Assembly (NCBI RefSeq): GCF_014839805.1
Contig: NC_051117.1
Span: 9,920,001-9,984,000, forward strand
DNA: 64,000 bases
Source of the DNA: Manduca sexta
Taxonomy: Eukaryota; Arthropoda; Insecta; Lepidoptera; Sphingidae
Direction: 5' to 3'
This document shows positions 11,723 through 22,459 of the stretch, in pieces (position 1 is the first letter of the stretch; the number at the start of each line of letters is the position of its first letter). The position numbers and the translations under genes are program-made. The notes beneath the pieces were generated by a model that worked only from the letters and a program-made list of their open reading frames with translations, had not been told where the DNA came from and searched no databases.

Positions 11723-12210
11723 ACTCTCAGGCTGCCTTTCGTTTTTCTATAAAATATATTCATTAATTAGTTGATAAATAATTTGTATTACAATATGATA
11801 TTGCATTTGATTCATCATCTTATGACATGAAAAGATAAGTCTTTCCATTTTTACCAACTATTCTTGCTATATCTAAACCAGAACACAATACTTCACACAC
11901 GCACAGTAGAAAAAATTATAAATAAAACATACGTTAATAAACGCCTTCACAAACTCGCCTTACAGTTCTCCCTGCTCTTCATAAGCCCCACTTTATTACC
12001 GGGCCGGCGCATAAAGAGACCCTTTAGGGGTATTTCACGAGACCTCTTTCAATAAAAAGGCTCACGATTAGTCCTGGAGGTAATTAACACGGCGATTAAT
12101 AAGCCCCGAGGAGGGACGCTTCAGTCCATCTTGTTCGTTCAATTGGTGTGTCGTGTTTCATTTCGTGTATGTATTTTTGGAAGTATTGTATGGATATGTA
12201 TGGAGTTTAG
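11723..12210. other. Featureless DNA
   Basis: No gene was recognised. 11985-12115 is somewhat GC-richer and non-repetitive. It could be conserved noncoding DNA, but nothing in the sequence proves it. Confidence 0.4.
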
Positions 12211-12533
12211 TTAATATAATGATTTCTTATGTTTACGCGAATGTTAGACATTGAAATTAAACTAATTTTCGGATTCTATCGCGGTATTAATGTTTTATTT
12301 TCTCCGGACGTTTCGAAGACTTTGCAGCCTTCATGGTCACGGGGGGGACTGAGGTGTTGTTCATCCGTAAGGTCAAAGTTACAATATCTACCTACATTTT
12401 ACAATTATACAACTTTTTTAACATTTTAGCTGTTGGTAGTCCGATCTACGCAGAATGCGCTCACAGTGTCTTGAAGTCTGGCAGCCGGTCTTTTGGGTTC
12501 CGTATAGTCATTATTTTTTACAATTAATATAAT
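12211..12533 (-). mobile_element. Penelope-like element, truncated copy with TSD
   Basis: Carries the 28-nt terminal extension (12221-12248) and the 3' UTR and C-terminal region, collinear with the left arm of the main element (24271 onward) and very similar to it. It breaks off at about 12502. The direct repeat ttaatataat at 12211-12220 and 12524-12533 is a probable TSD. About 21 bases of unrelated sequence lie between the break and the right TSD. Open frames through it are incidental. Confidence 0.85.
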
Positions 12534-12544
12534 TTTTTTTTATT

Positions 12545-12789
12545 TCTGCATGGAAATGTGATCCCACTGCACCTGATGCTAAGTGTAGTGGGGTCCAACA
12601 GAATGTTGATTGTCGCTAGATGATTACCTTTAGGTAGTTGATACAATTATGCCGGCCTGTTGGAACCGGATATACACAGGCTAATCCCAGAACGCGACAC
12701 GTACGTGGACCACTATGGCGGGTTTTAACACCTTGTGTACGGTGGTCGTTATCCGGGCGGATATAAAATATATCCTACCACCAGCAGAA
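12545..12789 (+). repeat. Repeat B, sense, full length
   Basis: Runs from 'gatcccactgcacctgatgc' through 'gccggcctgttggaaccgg' and 'gtggtcgttatccgggcgg' to ggatataaaatatatcc and taccaccagcag. The last ten or so bases before the end are self-complementary. Confidence 0.85.
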
Positions 12790-13009
12790 TTATGTTTGAT
12801 AGGGTTTGTGTAAATAGACTTGAAGAATGTATTATACACTTTACATTAACTTAATTTGAAACTGATTGTTACAAAATCTTCTACATTGACTACTATGTCC
12901 TTGAAATTGAAATATATTCACTCATTATTACTTGATAATATGTACACATCTATGTCTATTATCTACCCATATATAGATTTGTTACTTCGTTATATATCTA
13001 CACAGTTTG
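12790..13009. other. Featureless DNA
   Basis: AT-rich, with no recognised feature. Confidence 0.5.
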
Positions 13010-13190
13010 AATCACGGGTCATGCAAAGTGATATTTCTTTTGGCATTATCATTACTATTAGGAGTTTACAATTTGTACTTGATGTGATCATACGCTCGCA
13101 CTCTATCACGTCGTATGACGGAACAATTTTACTACGAGTTTGTGTCTTGGTTGCTCGTCTGTCTACCCTTGCTCGAGTGTGTGTGGACTC
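13010..13190 (+). mobile_element. SINE C, old diverged copy
   Basis: 'gcaaagtgatatttcttt', 'tttacaatttgtacttgatg', 'cgctcgcactctatcacgtc' and 'ttgctcgtctgtctaccctt' follow the order and spacing of SINE C landmarks but with many substitutions. A 164-codon frame at 12856-13350 runs through it and is not a gene. Confidence 0.5.
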
Positions 13191-14112
13191 TCCCATCCTA
13201 CGACAAGAAAAGATGCAAAATAAAAGGAAACCTATAAATACAATCCAAATCAAAGCATTTTGTTACAAGATAAAAAATCAATTGAAAAAATCTTTTACTC
13301 GCATTCATCTGAGTAATTCTGGTCGGCCCGCATCCACGCGGCCTCCGTAATTGGTCGTTAGCACGACGATGCGAGGGTAGATTTAAATACCTTTGTCCCT
13401 TTACAAAAGTTAAGGATTTGTACGATGGTATTGAAATGTTGAATACGGCGGTATTTTATTGCTTTTTTAAACGTTCGTTTTCCTCATAGACAGGGGTATG
13501 CTAAGTTTGCATTTCAAATTATATGGTAATGCATTTGTATCCTTGAAGTGTAGATGTTAAGTCTCATATTTTTAAAGTGTAGTCGATTGTTATATTTGCC
13601 TTCACCGTCAATAATTTAGCTGGACTGGGGCAGTTCCATTAATTTATAGAAATAAACGTAATATGACAGATATAAATACATCTGTTAAATAACCACAAAA
13701 GGTAGCAGCAGCTTTATTTTAAAATTTCGGAAATAATAACAATTTAATTATTTCGATTTCTCTGAACATTAATAATAATATAAACAATAATTATTACAAT
13801 ATGACTCTGTATGTAGTCGTAAACAGGTATAAACAAAATATCAATTAACAAAAAGCAAACAATACCACGTATATCTACAATACAAGCCTTACATGTTATC
13901 GTACAAATATAGGCCGAATTACTTGTACATTATCAATACATCGCCATCATGAACTATACATGTCTAATTATTATTTATTATAATGAACAGTGATCCGAAT
14001 ATATTTCATTATTATCTTACTCACGTATGACAGAGCTGTTGTCTGTAATTATTATAGTTATAGTTAGCTGTAAAAAATAGTGGTCAAATACAGTTTTTCT
14101 AACCACTTAGAA
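13191..14112. other. Featureless AT-rich DNA
   Basis: No gene or recognised repeat. Confidence 0.5.
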
Positions 14113-14442
14113 AAACTCGATAGCCTAGTTGGGTGTGGAACGGAGTGACGAATGTCCGCAGGTTCAAATCCCAAGGGCACACACCTCTGACTTTTCTAAA
14201 ATCATATGTGTATTCTTTGTGAATTTATCGTTCGCTTTAATGGTGAAGGAAAACATCGTGAGGAAATCTGCACATCTGAGAAGTTCTCTATAGGAATTTC
14301 GAAGGTGTGTGAAGTTTACCAATCCGCACTAGGCCAGCGTGGTGGACTAAGGTCTAATCCCTCTCAGTAGTAGAGGAGGCCCGTGCTCAGCAGTGGACAA
14401 GTATATAATACAAGGCTGATATTATTATTATTATTAATCACT
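14113..14442 (+). mobile_element. SINE A (Metulj-like), sense
   Basis: tRNA-like head with A-box-like tagcctagttggg and B box ggttcaaatcc. The body has 'tgaatttatcgttcgcttta', 'aacatcgtgaggaaatctgc' and 'ggccagcgtggtggactaag', then 'ctcagtagtagaggaggccc', and a (ATT)n tail. The flanks aaccacttagaaaa and aatcacttgtaaa may be a decayed TSD. Confidence 0.9.
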
Positions 14443-14460
14443 TGTAAACGTTTTTTTCTT

Positions 14461-14668
14461 TTTAAGGTCACGGAAAAGTGACCACACTGCACCTGATGGT
14501 AAGTGGAGCGAGGTCCAATAGAATGTCGACTGACGAGAGATGATTACCCCTCGACAGTCGACACAATTATGCCGGCCTATTGGAACCGGGTATACACAGG
14601 CCGATCTCGAAACGCGACAAACTTACGTGGACCACTATGGCGGATTTTAATACCTTGTGTACTGTCCT
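14461..14668 (+). repeat. Repeat B, sense, 3' truncated
   Basis: Collinear with 12545-12755 but stops after 'taccttgtgtact', before the 'ggtggtcg..ccgggcgg' block. An incidental 100-codon open frame (14503-14805) runs through it. Confidence 0.85.
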
Positions 14669-15534
14669 ATAGAAGAAACCAAACAACGGCTTGGTTATGC
14701 CCCTTCTACAGAAGACTATGCTCTTCTTTACCTATTCAATGTAATTATAACTCTTTAAGATATTGGGATAAAGATCCTATTCTCAAGTATATTAACGTAG
14801 TATAAATATTCACATGTTACGAAATAATAAAAAAAATAACATACCATTTTTAAATATCAACTTTCTTATCCAGTGTTTTCCTTTGATTAAGCGAAAGAAG
14901 TTCTGAACTCTCCAGACGGAGGCCGTGTGTGAACTTCCCAACTTTCTTACTTCTTACTAATAATTAACACCCTCCGTTACCCCCCGGTCCCTCTGTAATC
15001 CCCCCCCCCCCCGCTGGTACTTCCACAATTCACCGGCCCCGTAGGCTATAGTTTAATTATTTATTAAGCTTCAAGCAAGCAGAAATACAGCGTTACACGT
15101 TGTTTTGTTGGAGTTAAAATGTAATAGAAGCCTAAACTAGTAGAGAATAGACGAACAAGTAAGTTTTGTGATGGTAAGTGAATATTTTCTAATAAACATC
15201 TATATTTTTTTAGTTTTAAATGACTTCATATTATTTTATTTTACAATTGACTAATAAATCTTTAATATATAGTTGTCTATTTTAAATCTTTTAAATATAA
15301 GAGTTTTTAAAGTGGTAAAGCCGCTCTGTAGACACATTTATCTTTAGCATGAATGATCAAGCTTTTATATGCAAAAATCAACAATTTTGACAGTGTATTC
15401 TAGTTGAGAAGATTGCCTAAAATCTACAACACTTTTAATCTTAAAGTGGCATAATCGTTTCTTTTGTCTATTGATAACATTAGTTTTCAAATTACTAGGT
15501 TTGATTACCAGGTAACAAAAATTGTACACATTTT
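14669..15534. other. Featureless DNA with a poly-C run
   Basis: No gene was found. A run of 14 or so C lies around 14999-15012 within a pyrimidine-rich patch (14970-15040). Confidence 0.5.
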
Positions 15535-15710
15535 TTAACCGACTTCAAAAAAAGGAGGAGGTTATCAATTAGACGTGTTTTTTTTTTAAATTCAAAAACA
15601 CTACCGTATATTCAAAAATTAAACCGGTGCCACTATAGGAATGGACTTTAAAAATGTTACCGAGTTTTCAAAAATTGAACCGGTGGCAGTATACGATTGG
15701 ACCATATCAA
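15535..15710 (+). repeat. Repeat G with internal 57-bp duplication
   Basis: Opens with 'ccgacttcaaaaaaaggagg' as at position 1. It then holds two related units about 57 bp apart, ttcaaaaattaaaccggtgc (about 15611) and ttcaaaaattgaaccggtgg (about 15668). Confidence 0.6.
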
Positions 15711-15724
15711 TATTATATGCCTGG

Positions 15725-15790
15725 CGTTGTATGCGTGCTAGTCACATCTCTGCCTAACCTCTCGGGGATAAAGGCTTGTGTTATGTTAAA
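15725..15790 (+). mobile_element. SINE C, 3' end fragment
   Basis: 'gtcacatctctgcctaacct' and 'cggggataaaggcttgtgtt' match the SINE C tail region. The rest is missing. Confidence 0.5.
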
Positions 15791-16255
15791 TAATCAGTAA
15801 GTTACAAAATTCTGAGCGGGGTCTTGTCGGCGCGGTTCGCATGAATATTTACGCTCTCAACCCAGATGAGCCTAGTTTCGGTCTAGATCTGGATAAGTTA
15901 GGTTTAGTACGTATCTAGGGATCTTGGAAATTGTACACACAAGCAGTTTTACAGGCATGAGTTTATCATTTATCAGTTTGTGTTTTTTATTTATTTATAA
16001 AGTATAATGTATCTTATATTGTAAGTGGAATACAGTCCAAATATTACGAGAAAGAGACCTTGCTTCCGACAAGTATGCTTTTGTGAACTGGCTGCTTCCT
16101 GAAGGAAAAGACCTCCTAAAGCCGGTATCGATAAACTGTTTGGTATGTCCAATGTATGTATTGGAAATACGCCTGGCGGTTTATGTCATACGACTGCTAA
16201 CTTTTAATCAGGAATTCTACCAATACTATAAATGTATAATAATATATTTATAATT
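15791..16255. other. Featureless DNA
   Basis: No gene or recognised repeat. Confidence 0.5.
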
Positions 16256-16298
16256 GCCACTGGTATATGATAATATACCATTATCATATACCAGTGGC
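16256..16298. repeat. Perfect 18-bp hairpin, 7-nt loop
   Basis: gccactggtatatgataa (16256-16273) is exactly inverted at 16281-16298, with tatacca between. It may be the remnant of a small foldback element. It lies far from any gene, so a terminator role is unlikely. Confidence 0.85.
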
Positions 16299-16586
16299 GA
16301 ATCGTAAAGTTTTCCGAAAGAGAAGCCAAGAACACATAGATATTAATGCATAAATGCAGTCTGTAAATCGTTCTAATGATAGTTAGATTTTACATTAATT
16401 CTATATAAAGGGAATCCGGCAGAAATCGGGTCATAAGGACCCTTCCCTACTGTTACAGAGGATTCTAGAAAAATATACTATACGTTCCCTGATTATCTAT
16501 CTCTGACCCACTCTAAGTTTGAATGGTAGAGAAGGTCTACAGCGTGAAGTCCTCCTGAATACATTTGTGTTTAAAGTACACATAAA
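16299..16586. other. Featureless DNA
   Basis: No gene was recognised. The 'gggaatccggcagaaatcgg' and 'aaggacccttccctactgtt' stretch at about 16410-16455 may be an old repeat, but it has no second copy here. Confidence 0.4.
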
Positions 16587-16877
16587 TCTATATATATAAA
16601 AAAAGTTGTGTTAGTTACACTATTTATAACTCAAGAAGGGATGAACCGATTTGGCTGAAAATTGGTAAGGAGGTAGCTTAGAACCAGGAGACGGACATAG
16701 GATACTTTTTATACGTAACATAAAACGTGATATAACAAAACGAAATTTGGTATGGAGATAGTTTAAGATCCTAGGAAGGTTATATATAGGCTACTCTCTG
16801 AGGTAAATATACCTATATAGTGGGACATTTATTCCAGAAAACTCCTTCACGCGGGCAAAGTCGTGAGCAAAAGCTAG
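16587..16877 (+). mobile_element. Helitron-like element (Hel), reference copy
   Basis: 5' TCTATATATATA directly after A (16586). The 3' hairpin is acgcgggcaaagtcgtgagc and ctag is at 16874-16877 before T. This is the typical Helitron arrangement: no TIRs, no TSD, insertion between A and T. It has 291 bp and no coding capacity. Confidence 0.9.
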
Positions 16878-17239
16878 TAAATTAATAAAAAAAAATCATA
16901 AATCCATTCAAGCTGGCCACAACACGATTATTAGGTAATTAACCAAAAACCTATCCCAAATTAAACTCGCATCAAGCATCAAACATAACCACATCAGAGA
17001 ATGGTTCAAACTAACCATACCCCACCCAATATAACGGTCAATAATTCTCAACTATTGTTACTGGCTGGCGGCTTGTATCAATCACGGCGGCTAACTACAA
17101 AGGCCTTTGTAACGCGCCGCCGCCGGCTCACGTTGGAATAACCGGCTCTGTATATAGCCGGGTGTTCTGTTCGGCCAATTCAAAGATTTTAAACGGAGAA
17201 TTTGTTGAATTTGGCAATTCTCCTTATAGTATAACATTT
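16878..17239. other. Mostly featureless DNA, GC patch
   Basis: 17065-17165 is GC-rich (ggcggctaactacaaaggcc ... acgcgccgccgccgg). No ORF of substance and no second copy was seen. Confidence 0.4.
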
Positions 17240-17655
17240 TGCTGGTGGTAGTCAGTGGCGGCCAAACACAACGCGTTGCCCCGAACGGCGCAAGATAATT
17301 CCCTGGTTTTAACAGTTTGCTTGGTAAGATGGTAAAAAAGGTTTCCAAAGCACGGCGCGCGAGGCCCCTGTAGATGCGAGGCCCTGGGCGGTTGTCCGGT
17401 TCACCTCCCCCTAAAGCCGCCCCTGGTGGTAGTATATATATCCGCTCGGATACCGACCACCGTACACGAGGAGTTAAAACCCGCTATAGTGGCCCACGTA
17501 AGTGTGTCGCGTTCCGGGATCAGCCTGTGTATATCCGGTTCCAACCGGCCGGCGTAATTGTATCGATTGTCGAGTGATAATCATCTCTCGTCAGTCGACA
17601 TTCTATTGGAGCTCACTCCACTTACTATCAGGTGTAATGGCTTTATAAAAAAAAA
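17240..17655 (-). repeat. Repeat B, antisense, split by a hAT MITE
   Basis: The terminal part 'gctggtggtagt' (17241-17252) resumes at 17426 as 'gtggtagt' and continues through 'atccgctcggataccgacc' and 'aaccggccggcgtaattg' to 'tatcaggtgtaatgg'. The interruption is the 173-bp element at 17253-17425. Confidence 0.85.
17253..17425. mobile_element. hAT-type MITE with 8-bp TSD
   Basis: Ends are CAGTGGCGGC... and the complement CAGGGGCGGC..., the CAG(T/G)G start usual in hAT elements. It is flanked by gtggtagt at 17245-17252 and 17426-17433, an exact 8-bp TSD. Interior is GC-rich. At 173 bp it is non-autonomous and must be mobilised in trans. Confidence 0.88.
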
Positions 17656-17737
17656 TATAACGTTAGAGATATTATGGGAGGAAGTAGGAGAAAAGAGTCT
17701 AGGACTGAGGGAATTGGTTATGTGCTAGCTGTATAAT

Positions 17738-17890
17738 TAATAATAATACCAGGCTTGTTTTATATACTGTCCCATTGCTGAGCATGTGCCTCCTCTACTA
17801 CTGAGAGGGTTTAAGCCTTAGACCACCACGCTGGCCTAGTGTGGACTGACATTTCATAAACCTTCGATTTTTTTATAGAGTATTCTCAAG
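17738..17890 (-). mobile_element. SINE A, antisense, 5' truncated
   Basis: Begins with the tail (aataataatacc) and reads 'cctcctctactactgagag' and 'ccaccacgctggcctagtg'. It decays after 'aaaccttcgattttttta', so the tRNA-like head is absent. Confidence 0.8.
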
Positions 17891-18183
17891 TAAGTAAATT
17901 CTTCATTATTTGATTCCCATAGACTTTACATTAGGAATGGGTCACTATTTAAAAATAAACAAAACAAATGGATTAACACTAACTCATTTATCACAGTTAA
18001 CTGTTGACCCAGTAACCCCGCGTTTTCAATTTGTCAATATAATTAATTGTGAACTTTTCCATACATAAAACCAATCGGAATATCATTAATTATGTTTAAA
18101 TACACTTATACATATTACACTATACAGGTATATAATCGTATTTGTGTTTCTGTGAGGATGTTATTTTAAGGAATTGCAGATGT
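17891..18183. other. Featureless DNA
   Basis: No recognised feature. Confidence 0.5.
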
Positions 18184-18391
18184 TTTTTTTATTCGGATGC
18201 GACAAAGTGACCCACTGCACTCGATGGTAAGTGGAGTGGGGTCCATTAGGATGTCGTCTGACGAGCGATGATTACCCCTCGACAGTCAACACAATTCTGC
18301 CGGCCTGTTGGAATCGGATATATACAGGCTGATTCCGGAACGCGACATACTTATGTGAGCCACTCTGGCGGGTTTTAACACCTTGTGTAAC
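18184..18391 (+). repeat. Repeat B, sense, 3' truncated
   Basis: Stops after 'acaccttgtgtaa', at nearly the same point as the copy at 14461-14668. It is followed at once by a Helitron-like element. Confidence 0.85.
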
Positions 18392-18610
18392 TAATATTAT
18401 AAATGCGAACGTTTGTGAGGGTGGATGTATGTTTGTTATTTTTTCATGAAAAAATTACTGAACGGATTCGAATGAAAAATTTACAGTAATATTGGTTATA
18501 GATCTTATAATGATTTTGTGTAATTTGGTCATAATATAACGATACATATCAAGTCAGAAAAAAATTATCCCGGAAAACTCCGTCACGCGCGCGAAGTCGC
18601 GAGTAAAAGG
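18392..18610 (+). mobile_element. Helitron-like element, second subtype
   Basis: Starts 'ctaatattataaatgcgaac' and ends in the hairpin 'cacgcgcgcgaagtcgcgag' followed by ggtag, with the CTAG mutated. The body has 'gaaaaaattactgaacggat'. It abuts a truncated repeat B, which may mark a joint end. Confidence 0.7.
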
Positions 18611-19097
18611 TAGTATAAGTATAAATTAAATAGATTGTTAAGATGTCATCAAATGTATCGTAAGTACTTAGAACGTCCGTATTGATGTGTGTACTGCACG
18701 TTTGTTTAACATAGCGTAATATCAGGGTGTTGATTAACCGATTGTCCCTGATTGGTTCCCGGTGTCCCCGAGATTAGCCGACGTGTGTACCCACACTATT
18801 GTACTGTCGCCGTGTAGGCAGAAATACTATACCAATTGACAGTGTTGGGTGATCTTCAAAGCTTTGGTATTGAGTTTTGAAATGAGGGAATAGAACGTTA
18901 GTTTGATGCGTGGAATGGAATATAAAGTATGTGAGCGGGAGTAAGGAGTTAATGACAGATTGCCTCTTAGAACTAAGGTGACTTAACTCAAAAAAGACGT
19001 TTTTGGGAAACGAAACATTTTTTTTTTTATAATTTGGAAGGCAATAAATTGGGCGGTTACCGAAAGTTAGAATCTCTGTTTCTATTCTATAATACAA
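18611..19097. other. Featureless DNA
   Basis: A 109-codon frame at 18774-19103 (minus) shows no domain and ends inside SINE D, so I do not call it a gene. Confidence 0.5.
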
Positions 19098-19420
19098 GTA
19101 CAACTACCGCGCTGAGGTTTTGGGTTCGAATCCCGGGTCACAAAAAAATTGTGACTGAGTTTTTCCATTATAAAAATTATTCAGTCACAGTTTGTAGTTA
19201 GGAAGTTGGCGATATGATAACTCCGTGCCTCGAAAACCATTGGTTCTACGCGTAATATCTCTCCGGTCATGTCGGATTGCCGTCTCACTGAACAATGAGA
19301 GTGAAAGAACAGAGAGTGCTTGTGTATTGCACACACTCGTGCACTATAATATCTCCTGCGTACCTGTCAGCTCTACATCGAGATTGACCGTGTCCGAAAT
19401 TCGGCGAGGAAGAATTCATT
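19098..19420 (+). mobile_element. SINE D (tRNA-like), sense
   Basis: tRNA-like head 'aactaccgcgctgagg' with B box gggttcgaatcccgg. The body is 'ctccggtcatgtcggattgc', 'gagagtgcttgtgtattgca' and 'ccgaaattcggcgaggaag'. A second copy lies at 46176-46445. Confidence 0.85.
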
Positions 19421-21167
19421 AATTCAATAAGAAATACAACGTTTTCAGTTGTATGTAACCTTCACCCTCTACACGTGCTATGAAGTTTACCGTAACATAT
19501 AAAATACTTACTGAATTGAACAAAAAAAAATCTACAAATCCAGCGTTCCACCACGAGAAACATAAAAAGATTTAACAAAAACTTTCCTTACATACAACAA
19601 TACTTTAATAGCCGACTTATAAATTATTCAGTATAACCAAAAGAACTTTCAGCGAGTCAAGGGTTCTGAAAAAGTGGAGTTGTCAAGTCCTAACTTCGTG
19701 CATGAAATATTCATGAAAGTCGTTAGTAGGAGTTTTTCGAAACACTTCACAAAGGCAGTAAACATGGAGTATGGTGACGTCAGTTCCGTTTGTCTTCCAC
19801 TAATTACTGTATTGGAGGAACGGCATTTGCATGTGATAGAACGTAAAAGGTTTTTAATTTCAGATCGACTCAGTTGTAAGGGGCATGTCAGCTATTTATA
19901 GAGAGGTTCTGGGTTCGGTTCTCAGGTCTTGCAACAGTGCCTGTTTAACATGATTTGTTTAGGCTTGGAACCAGAGAGTTTTATTTACAAACAGACAGCC
20001 GGTTAACAAACGAAGCCAAATTGTAATATCTTTTGTCTAAAACTAGAGTTTACTGTTAAATAGGAAACCAGTGTCTACCAGTGTAGAATGGACTAGATTT
20101 TCTAATACTAGTCTTTTAAAAACACTTTTTGTTGCGTAGAAGACTTAGAACAAAAAAACAGGTTCATGTAAGACATCAATTTACCAACAATAAAGTTCCA
20201 AGGAATAAAATTTACACAAAATTAATATATAATAACAAATCTATCTCCTTACAAAACCCATTAAATCCTCCCCGAGGTTTTAATACGTGAAATCCGAAAA
20301 ATCCTCCGTAACGAGAAGTTACTTTTATTTTCCGTTTGTGCCCCAAACAGCGGCGGCCGAAAAAACAAATCACCCACTAAAGCCTTCATTATCCGCCTTT
20401 GTAATCCGCACTAACAACAGCCGGGCTTGGCCGGGCATACGGCTTGCCCGGGACATCGGCTGCGCCGCAAAAGATTACGTTTTAACGCGCCGTTAGTTCC
20501 GTCTGAGGAGTGACGTTTATGAAAATGTAGTTGAGCTTGAATCGGCGGGCTCAGTGCTGGTTCTTGTTGTATTTGTAATTTCGTATGTGTTTTCTATAAA
20601 GAGTATTTGTCAGTATTGAAAAACTGTAAATTTACTGTAATATTGTTTTTTACAAGTTTTAAATACAAAGTGACTAAAACTGAGTTTATATTTTTTTTTT
20701 GCGTTGACAAAGTGGAAAAATTAAACAACACGTAGTTAACTTACTTAATTTTAATTTCTTTGAGACTGTATATTGAAGTTTATTTAGTTGTTATTAACGG
20801 CTTCCGGTATAGTGCGTGTTCATAAAAAAAACCTATCAAAACTTGTTATGTGATATAAAATTGAATTTGTTCGACCAACAAAATCGTAATAGAATCAATA
20901 TTAAATGTAGACGAAAAAGATCTTCATATTAAGCAATATCGCAGATCATTTTTAGCATTCATTCCTAACAAATTCCTCCTTTTCAGACCTCAAAAGTGAG
21001 ACACTAAACCTAAAATCATACTATGTTTACTCAGACTATCCTCACTGAACCCCACGAACTGTGTCGATGTAACTACCTAATTACGAAGCAATCGTTGATG
21101 CTATTTGTCCGGTTGTCTGTTCGCTGATTGTGCTGTCCGAAACAGTTGCCTTCATTGATTATTACGA
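19421..21167. other. Featureless DNA with a GC-rich patch
   Basis: No gene was found. 'gttctgggttcggttctcag' at about 19905-19924 is a B-box-like SINE scrap. 20345-20500 is GC-rich and non-repetitive (aacagccgggcttggccggg), with a 69-codon frame I cannot assign. Confidence 0.45.
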
Positions 21168-21442
21168 ATGGTTTTGGGTGCGGACCCACTCGTCCCCTAA
21201 AACTCGTACCCTAGAATAAAAGTTGTAAATTCGTCACCTATTCAAGTGCCCATTGGTCCCCTGATAGGAGACCAGTTAATATTAATTTATTTATAAGGTA
21301 CCCATTCGTCCCCCGTCGTCGTTATCAAAATCACACGAAGAAACATGATAAGCAAGTACAGGCATGCACGATTGTGTAGAAGGCATAACCGTCTGTGAGT
21401 GGTCACCGTCGCCTGTAATCCTAAGTGATCGTTTTATTTAAT

Positions 21443-21801
21443 GATTTATCATGTTTACGCGGCGATAGCCTAGTTGGGTGTGGAACGGACTGCAAAGATG
21501 AATGTCCGCAGGTATAAATCCCAAGGCACACACCTCTAACTTTTCTAAAAAATCATGTGTGTATTCTTTGTGAATTTATCGTTCGCTTTAACGGTAAAGG
21601 AAAACATCGTGAGGAAACCTGCACATCTAAGAAGTTCTCTATAGGAATTTCGATGGTGTGTGAAGTCTACCAATCCGCACTAGGCCAGCGTGGTGGACTA
21701 AGGCCTAATCCCTCTCAGTAGTAGAGGAGGCCCGTGCTCAGCAGTGGGCTGATATATAATACAGGGCTGATATTATTATTATTATATTACGCGAATGTTA
21801 G
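21443..21801 (-). mobile_element. Penelope 3' terminal tail, split by SINE A
   Basis: 'gatttatcatgtttacgcg' (21443-21461) continues after the SINE as 'gcgaatgttag' (21791-21801). Together they match the 28-nt Penelope terminal extension and nothing else of that element. Confidence 0.6.
21462..21786 (+). mobile_element. SINE A, sense, full length, TSD ttacgcg
   Basis: Full-length copy with the head gcgatagcctagttgggt and an (ATT)n tail. ttacgcg at 21455-21461 and 21787-21793 is the TSD, and it interrupts the Penelope tail. This copy is therefore younger than the element around it. Confidence 0.92.
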
Positions 21802-22040
21802 GTGCAGGCCACACAGAAAAGACGTGGGACGCAGACATGGCACGGATGGGGCGCCGTCGTAATTTTTAAAACATATAGAAAACACGAGGCACGTTCGTGA
21901 CGCTGGGCGTCGCAAGAGACGACGGTTTTCAGCTGTCTGATTTGACACGATAACATGTCTTTTTGCGAAGATGAAGATGTGTTAGCACTGGTGTATCTCG
22001 CTAATATACAGAGGGTTATTGTATTACTCTAGTCTGTTAT
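21802..22040 (+). mobile_element. Possible PIF/Harbinger 5' end and start of its ORF
   Basis: Begins GGTGCAGGCCACAC directly after tta, matching the GG start and TTA/TAA target preference of PIF/Harbinger elements. About 150 bp downstream, an ATG at 21954 opens a short frame reading MSFCEDEDVLALVYLA before a stop. An acidic start of this kind is common in Harbinger nuclease-like proteins, but this stretch is too short to prove it. No matching right terminus was found. Confidence 0.35.
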
Positions 22041-22459
22041 AATTATAGAGAACTGGATGATTTTCAATTAATCTAAAAAAATTAACGTTGAATACATAAT
22101 CGTCCCGCATTTTCACTTAATATACAATGATCTTCGTTCTCAAAACACCTCGCAACTACTCAAGGACGCAGGTAGCTTTGTGTAACAGCGCCCCACCCCG
22201 CTATATGAGAATAATTATTACGATTACATTAAAAACATAGTGTCTTAGTATAAAATAGTAGGATAACGTAGTTTTCCCATAAAGATTTTTTGTGTTTATG
22301 AAAGTGTAGTTTACAGGACGCAATCTTTTAGGCACTAAAACGTAGAATGGCCTCTTAAGATATTGTAATTTTGAAAGGGAAGTAATAGAATTTAATAATA
22401 ATACTGATTTCCATACTGTCATTGTCTGTGATTTGTAATAAATGTGATACTTATACATA

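Noticed and set aside
12856..13350. 164-codon plus-strand frame
   Set aside because: It overlaps an old SINE C copy, is rich in I, L and S, and shows no domain.
19110..19130. tRNA B-box-like sequences here and at several other places
   Set aside because: Each sits at the head of a repeated SINE copy, and none shows a complete tRNA cloverleaf.
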